DNA of 64,000 bases from assembly GCA_017562135.1 (NCBI GenBank), contig QEYB01001355.1:248001-312000 (forward strand). Direction: 5' to 3'. Below, piece by piece: positions 60,301 to 64,000 of the stretch. The position numbers were made by a program, and so were the translations under genes. Position 1 is the first letter of the stretch. Every line of letters begins with the position of its first letter. Origin of the DNA: Dipylidium caninum. Taxonomy: Eukaryota > Platyhelminthes > Cestoda > Cyclophyllidea > Dipylidiidae. The notes beneath the pieces were generated by a model. That model made no database searches, was not told the origin of the DNA, and saw only the letters and a list, made by a program, of their open reading frames with translations.

Positions 60301-61652
60301 TCTCTCAGCTTGAGTATTTCTTGACGTGATACTTCATAAATCGTCAGTGTCGCTCGACGATCAGGTAACCGATCCGCAAGCGTTTAAATCTTGTGATTAC
60401 ATAAAATGACAGGACAATGATAGAATTTTGTTCTAATCGTCCTCAGTAGTTCGGAAAAACCGCCAGAGCCGCTCACAGGGCTCGATTTGCCGTGAAGCAT
60501 TTAAACAAAACTGCGTCCGCCACGAAGAAGCGCTGTGATGAAGACGCACGAAAGGAAGACGCGGTCACCGCCTGGTTCACCACACTGGTAGCCCGAGCAG
60601 CCAACAGAGCGCGAGACCGTTTGTTAGGTGGAAATGACCGCAGGACAAAACCCCCTCCATCTCGCCGACGATGGCGGGGTCTGAGGTACGACCGCGCGCG
60701 GTGGGAAAACACCACCACAACCTCGGGATGTCATTGCGCCAGGCATGAGGTTGTTACAAGGGCCACGTCTCACGAATAGGACAAACGGAAGCGGATCATG
60801 AGACGAGCCAACTCAAGATAACTGGTAAACCGAGGGGAAGTCAAGTGTTGTGTTAATTCTGACTCTGGGGAGTTAATGGCTGCACCAGAGGAGGCAGAGT
60901 TAGCTCCACCAAAACAGTCGTTCCACTTGAAAGACTCCGCGCGGTGAGAAGGAGAGGGAGGATGAAACCAAGTCTCTATAAAGGTGCACTTTTGTCTGAT
61001 CTTTTCACCAACTTATCATAATGTTAGTTGCGCCTGTCACTGACGATATCAACCAAAGTTGCTCGGGTGGGGGCTTCACCTTTGCGACTTCTCAGTCCAA
61101 TTTGTGGATAAATAATTTCAACTCAGTTGATGAATAAGAGATTTTTCATTAAAGGTAGGAGTGGAGAGAGCACCTTCAACTCCCACTGTTGGAATAAAAA
61201 AAGAAGTGGTTTGAAAGGCTAAAAATACTCTCCAGTGTAGGCAGAAGAAAAGAAAGACAATTAATCGAGGCAGAATAGTGGCTCACTTTGCAATGCGTAG
61301 CATCGCCTCCGCCTCATCTCTCTCCAGTGGAATTTGCGGATGGAGTCGATGTTGGTAGTGCCTCCGGCGATGGTGCTGATGACGATGATGTCGGGATCGT
61401 CCATGCATTGCGGCGGGTAAATTCGAGTCGGGATCAAAGAGGTGGACATCGTAGTCGTGGTCCAGGGGGAATTGCGACTCGGAGAGACGCTCCCACCGGA
61501 AGTGGGAGGCCCAAAGCCACCGCGGCGAGACGACATGGAGTGGCGGTGGGTGGGGAGAATTTGTGGCACACTGCGCCTGAAAGGCCCGGGCCGCCAACAC
61601 CTTCTCCGTGTTCTGACGACATGCCACGAGGTGGGTGGTGAAGGCTCGGTGG
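50577..61652 (-). CDS. CTDP1: FCP1/CTDP1-like RNA polymerase II CTD phosphatase, C-terminal part
   Basis: FCP1 removes phosphates from the C-terminal domain of RNA polymerase II in the nucleus. Minus-strand exons, high to low: 61652-61287, 55843-55629, 55108-54648, 52087-51797, 51710-51573, 51035-50577; all borders are GT-AG and all phases match, giving about 642 residues and a TGA stop. Exon one holds the BRCT domain (TTHLVACRQNTEKV, HVVSPRWLWASHFRWERL), closest to FCP1. Later exons hold a basic stretch (RRQKRTLSES), an acidic tract with a SUMO-interaction-like HVAIISDSDEEG, SQMLDEVEEAVLEE matching the ESMDKEVDDILGE block of FCP1, further acidic runs and a poly-lysine segment. The tail is longer than in vertebrates and ends DALKEFM rather than AELNDLM. 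The catalytic FCPH domain (DLDQT) is not seen. The intron between exons one and two is 5.4 kb. Exons after the acidic tract could in principle be another gene. Confidence 0.68.
52640..53115 (-). mobile_element. Degenerate mariner/Tc1-family transposon remnant
   Basis: A terminal-repeat-like GGGTTGGCAACTAAGTGATT with GCGG next (from about 52642) marks one end after a TA dinucleotide. Adjoining minus-strand sequence (52743-53018) reads PAPPDCHLFR, then FRFFDSKQQQSYKREIM, the C-terminal end of mariner transposase (APSDYHLF, FFASKPQxFYKRGIM), broken by a stop. Upstream, C-QQ followed by KLRKATGVDV may be the decayed preceding block. It lies inside an intron of the FCP1-like gene in the same orientation. 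The other terminal repeat and the first catalytic region are not recognisable, so the copy is truncated and inactive. Confidence 0.78.
53943..53987 (+). repeat. GT dinucleotide microsatellite
   Basis: About 22 uninterrupted GT units lie inside an intron of the FCP1-like gene; a shorter GT run follows at 54008-54019. Length polymorphism is expected. Confidence 0.95.
55844..57271 (-). other. Distal part of the 5.4-kb FCP1-like intron
   Basis: No confirmed exon. A minus-strand stretch at about 56350-56190 is open (LSNSADPWFCHCSS, then VFFTIRVEVSAS) but has no good acceptor. The flanking exons already join in phase across the whole intron, so no extra exon is needed. Confidence 0.4.
57272..59346 (-). 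repeat. Large inverted duplication, right arm
   Basis: Reverse-orientation copy of 44489-46885. It contains a GT repeat (57339-57366), a GGAA repeat (about 57441-57472), pyrimidine-rich repeats (about 57990-58090) and a GGGTGGGT tract (about 58970-59030). It lies inside the first visible intron of the FCP1-like gene, 10.4 kb from the other arm. Being about 2.07 kb, it is some 0.3 kb shorter than the left arm, mainly through shorter simple repeats. Confidence 0.88.
59347..61286. other. Proximal part of the 5.4-kb FCP1-like intron
   Basis: A plus-strand stretch at about 60480-60630 has a possible acceptor (gctcacag) and donor (gtggaa) and reads HLNKTASATKKRCDEDARKE; it is unrecognised and unsupported by neighbours. 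The open frame at 59416-59670 is likewise unsupported. Confidence 0.35.
61287..61652 (-). CDS. CTDP1: BRCT exon of the FCP1-like gene
   Basis: The exon runs from acceptor ttccatctcccag to donor gtgagc. The conserved BRCT tryptophan lies in SPRWLWAS, followed by the FCP1-type HFRWERLSESQFPLD. After the domain the frame continues with a His/Arg-rich segment (HRHQHHRRRHYQHR) and EAEAMLRIA. Without splicing the frame would stop at TGA four bases beyond the donor, but splicing to 55843 keeps phase. Confidence 0.75.
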
Positions 61653-64000
61653 CTGGGAGATGGAACAGGAAAGTGGTGAAATACGTCATGTCTACGGTCG
61701 CCTATTAGCGTCAAAATTAGAGACAGTCCTACTGAGGACCACATAACGACTGCAAAACAATCGTTTTCTTCTTCATTACAAGTTCACACCGAATCAAGAA
61801 ATTAGGTAATGTACCCGCCTTGGTTTGGACCACCGTCTCCAAAAGGGGATAAAAGCAAAGGGGAGACGCACTTCGACCGCCACCCAAACCGCTAACGTTG
61901 GGAGACGAAGCGAGCGTCTTGGTTACCTCTGAAGCCCTTTCTCGACGTCGCTAAGGCCCAAAGGGGTGGCAGAGCCCAAGTTGTCAAAAACAGATCATGC
62001 AGACTAAATGATGTTAATGCAGGATGGAAGTGGCGCGAAATTTCGGTTTCGTCCGACTGCATATGAGGTTCCAGTGGCATTAACACAATAGAAAACAAAT
62101 ACTTTTTTGCTTCTTAATGTAAGTCCCCCCCCCCCCGGTTGGTTTAAATGAAAGGACTCGTCTAACGAGGATGGAGGAAAGGTGACACACTGAGAAAAGC
62201 CCGAGTCCGTCAGCTTAAACGAAATGCCAGTAATACTAGAGAGAAAATCAAAATGTCATTCTCTATCTAGGCAAGTATGGTGAATGCTTTCACACCATGA
62301 GCCGTGCTGGGTTGTGAAAACAAATATTGTTTTGATCGCAAGATGTGTCAACACGGGGGACGCAATGGCTGCCTCAACACTGGCGAGAGGTAAGGACCAA
62401 CCTCTGCGCCTCGCCGCCGTCTAATTCGTCTCCCCTTCCCCCGTGGCACTGAGACAAGAAGGAGTAAATTCATTGCACCCAACTGCATTGTTGCATGGGC
62501 TCCTCACCGAGGCTGACGATGAGGATTACGAAAACCAGGGGGTTGGAGGGGAGCGATCGCCGTGCTTAAACTCCGACTCCCCCCCCCCCCCCCCCTCAGC
62601 ACTCAGTCGACCACCCATGACGGGGCATCGGGCGTCGCAGAGCCATCCATGAGCTGTCAGTGCCAACCGGGGTGTGGTGAGACTGAGAAAGCGCCCTACT
62701 TTGACAGTGCCACTGGCGGCACGAAGTGAAAACAATAGGGGATGGTTTGATAGCCGTTTGAAAGGGATTTTATCAAGATAAACAACGATTTTAGGGGGAA
62801 AAGGCCAGGTAACCGCCATCGGAGTGCAAGAGAAGTGCCACGGGGCACCAAGAGACGCAATCCACTTCCGTGGCATTTCAATGGTGGTCGAGTGGGGGGG
62901 CGGAGGGGAGGTGGGGGGCGGAGAGGGTTGTTACACGCGAATGTGTGTGAGTTTGTGCGTTTGTGTTTGTGCATACTCAATTCAATGCCAAAATGCAAAA
63001 CGAGCACCACGAAATGGCTCATAAAATGACTCCGATTTGAGGAATGCGCCAAGGGTGTGGAGATGCCTCAAAAGCGATTCATTTCGCGCTTGTTGACTCC
63101 AATGAACGCGAGTGAGTTATTCACCTAAAAGGCGATTTTGTTGCTTGTTTTGAGTGGAGAGGGCTGCGAACGAGCCTCTTCGGAAAGCACAGTGAAGAGA
63201 TGCTTTGAGGATTGTGTGCACAAATACTCAAAACGTTGCCACCCACCCTGAGTGAACGAAAAGAATAAACCCAAGACAGAGGCGTTTGTCGAGACGGTGA
63301 CAAGGTGACCTCTAATTAAAAACCGTGGTCTCGTCTTCACTCGGGCAAAGGGTCGACTCTGGTGTGCTGGAGTCCCTCAGTTTGGAGAAATTGTTAAAAG
63401 TTGCATGTACGTGACCCAAGTAGGGTGATTCATCTGTATTCCATCAACTTTCCGCTGAACTCGCCGGCGTTTTGGACGGTTAGGAGGGCTTCAAAGTCGG
63501 GAAGTGAATTAAGTAGTCGCCTCGTATGGCGTTATAAAAGAAGGCACGATGGAAAGAGAAGGTTCGGGAGGATGAGATCACAAAGCCTCTTCTCCCCCTT
63601 CACTCGTGTAGAAGTCCGAAAGTCGAGACCACAAGTGAGGGGACATACTAGGTGTGGAAATTGGCGAGGCTGTGGATCCTCCAATTCGTGAGTTGCCGTC
63701 TTGGAAGACTGGTGGGTTGTCACTGTGGTTAAAGACTATGGCGATGCTGATTAAGCGAAATTAGTAGCAGTAGAGGAGTGCCTGCAGATTTAACTGAAGA
63801 AGCAGAAATGATCAGGCCGATGGAAGGAATTGTGCTTCACAAGAGACCCCCGGCCTTTGCAATGACAAAGGGAAGAAAATTCACTCAGGGAAGGAGAAAG
63901 TTACAGAGTAAACGGTTTCGCAAGCCGGCTTAAAACTATTCTTCTCCATCGTGTTGTCGCGAAGCGACGTCGTCACTCGAGCCAGAGAAGCCACTTATAG
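61653..64000. other. Right-edge region, upstream part of the FCP1-like gene
   Basis: Probably intron of the FCP1-like gene; no FCPH-domain exon could be found. C runs lie at 62127-62139 and 62579-62596. On the plus strand 62365-62389 (ATG, MAASTLAR, donor gtaagg) could be a first exon of another gene; no partner was found. Confidence 0.35.

Noticed and set aside
1..64000. tRNA, rRNA, CRISPR array or prokaryotic operon
   Set aside because: No cloverleaf with a GGTTCGA-type loop, rRNA core sequence or spaced direct repeats were seen; gene structure is plainly eukaryotic.

Overview
The window is animal DNA with spliced genes, short GT-AG introns and GC-rich, CpG-rich flanks. Nesprin-like, synaptotagmin-like, VMAC-like and CFAP96-like genes make it metazoan. 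The divergent small dynein light chain and the degenerate mariner copy fit a flatworm (tapeworm or fluke), but this is inference from gene content; no rRNA or mitochondrial marker is present. No tRNA, rRNA, CRISPR array or prokaryotic operon was seen. All gene structures were built by hand from splice consensus, reading phase and family motifs.

Layout. 0.3-2.9 kb (minus): actin-binding double calponin-homology end of a nesprin-like gene that runs off the left edge. 7.8-8.8 kb (minus): intact single-exon CFAP96 (C4orf47) homologue. 10.5-11.8 kb (plus): two-exon VMAC-like coiled-coil gene. 12.6-14.4 kb (minus): tentative exons of an unrecognised gene. 16.1-26.8 kb (plus): four phase-compatible exons of an unrecognised gene, with a possible 57-nt cassette exon and an 80-bp inverted repeat flanking one exon. 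27.1-27.6 kb (minus): weak two-exon candidate. 29.4-38.0 kb (plus): synaptotagmin-like tandem-C2 gene with a visible core promoter, an overlapping upstream ORF, a GC-AG intron and a one-nucleotide frame break in the C2A exon. 38-44.5 kb: mostly unexplained GC-rich sequence. 44.5-46.9 kb: first arm of a large inverted duplication. 48.1-48.7 kb (plus): compact TATA-driven dynein light chain gene. 50.6-61.7 kb (minus): C-terminal half of an FCP1/CTDP1-like RNA polymerase II CTD phosphatase (BRCT domain plus a long acidic/basic tail). One of its introns holds a mariner remnant and another holds the second arm of the inverted duplication (57.3-59.3 kb). The phosphatase's catalytic exons are not seen and probably lie beyond the right edge.

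The genes form no pathway. Themes present are nucleus-cytoskeleton linkage (nesprin-like), cilia and microtubules (CFAP96, dynein light chain), intermediate filaments (VMAC-like), membrane traffic (synaptotagmin-like) and transcription (FCP1-like). The least ordinary structures are the inverted duplication that brackets the dynein gene and cuts into the FCP1-like gene, the 80-bp inverted repeat around a small exon, and the frame break in the synaptotagmin-like gene.
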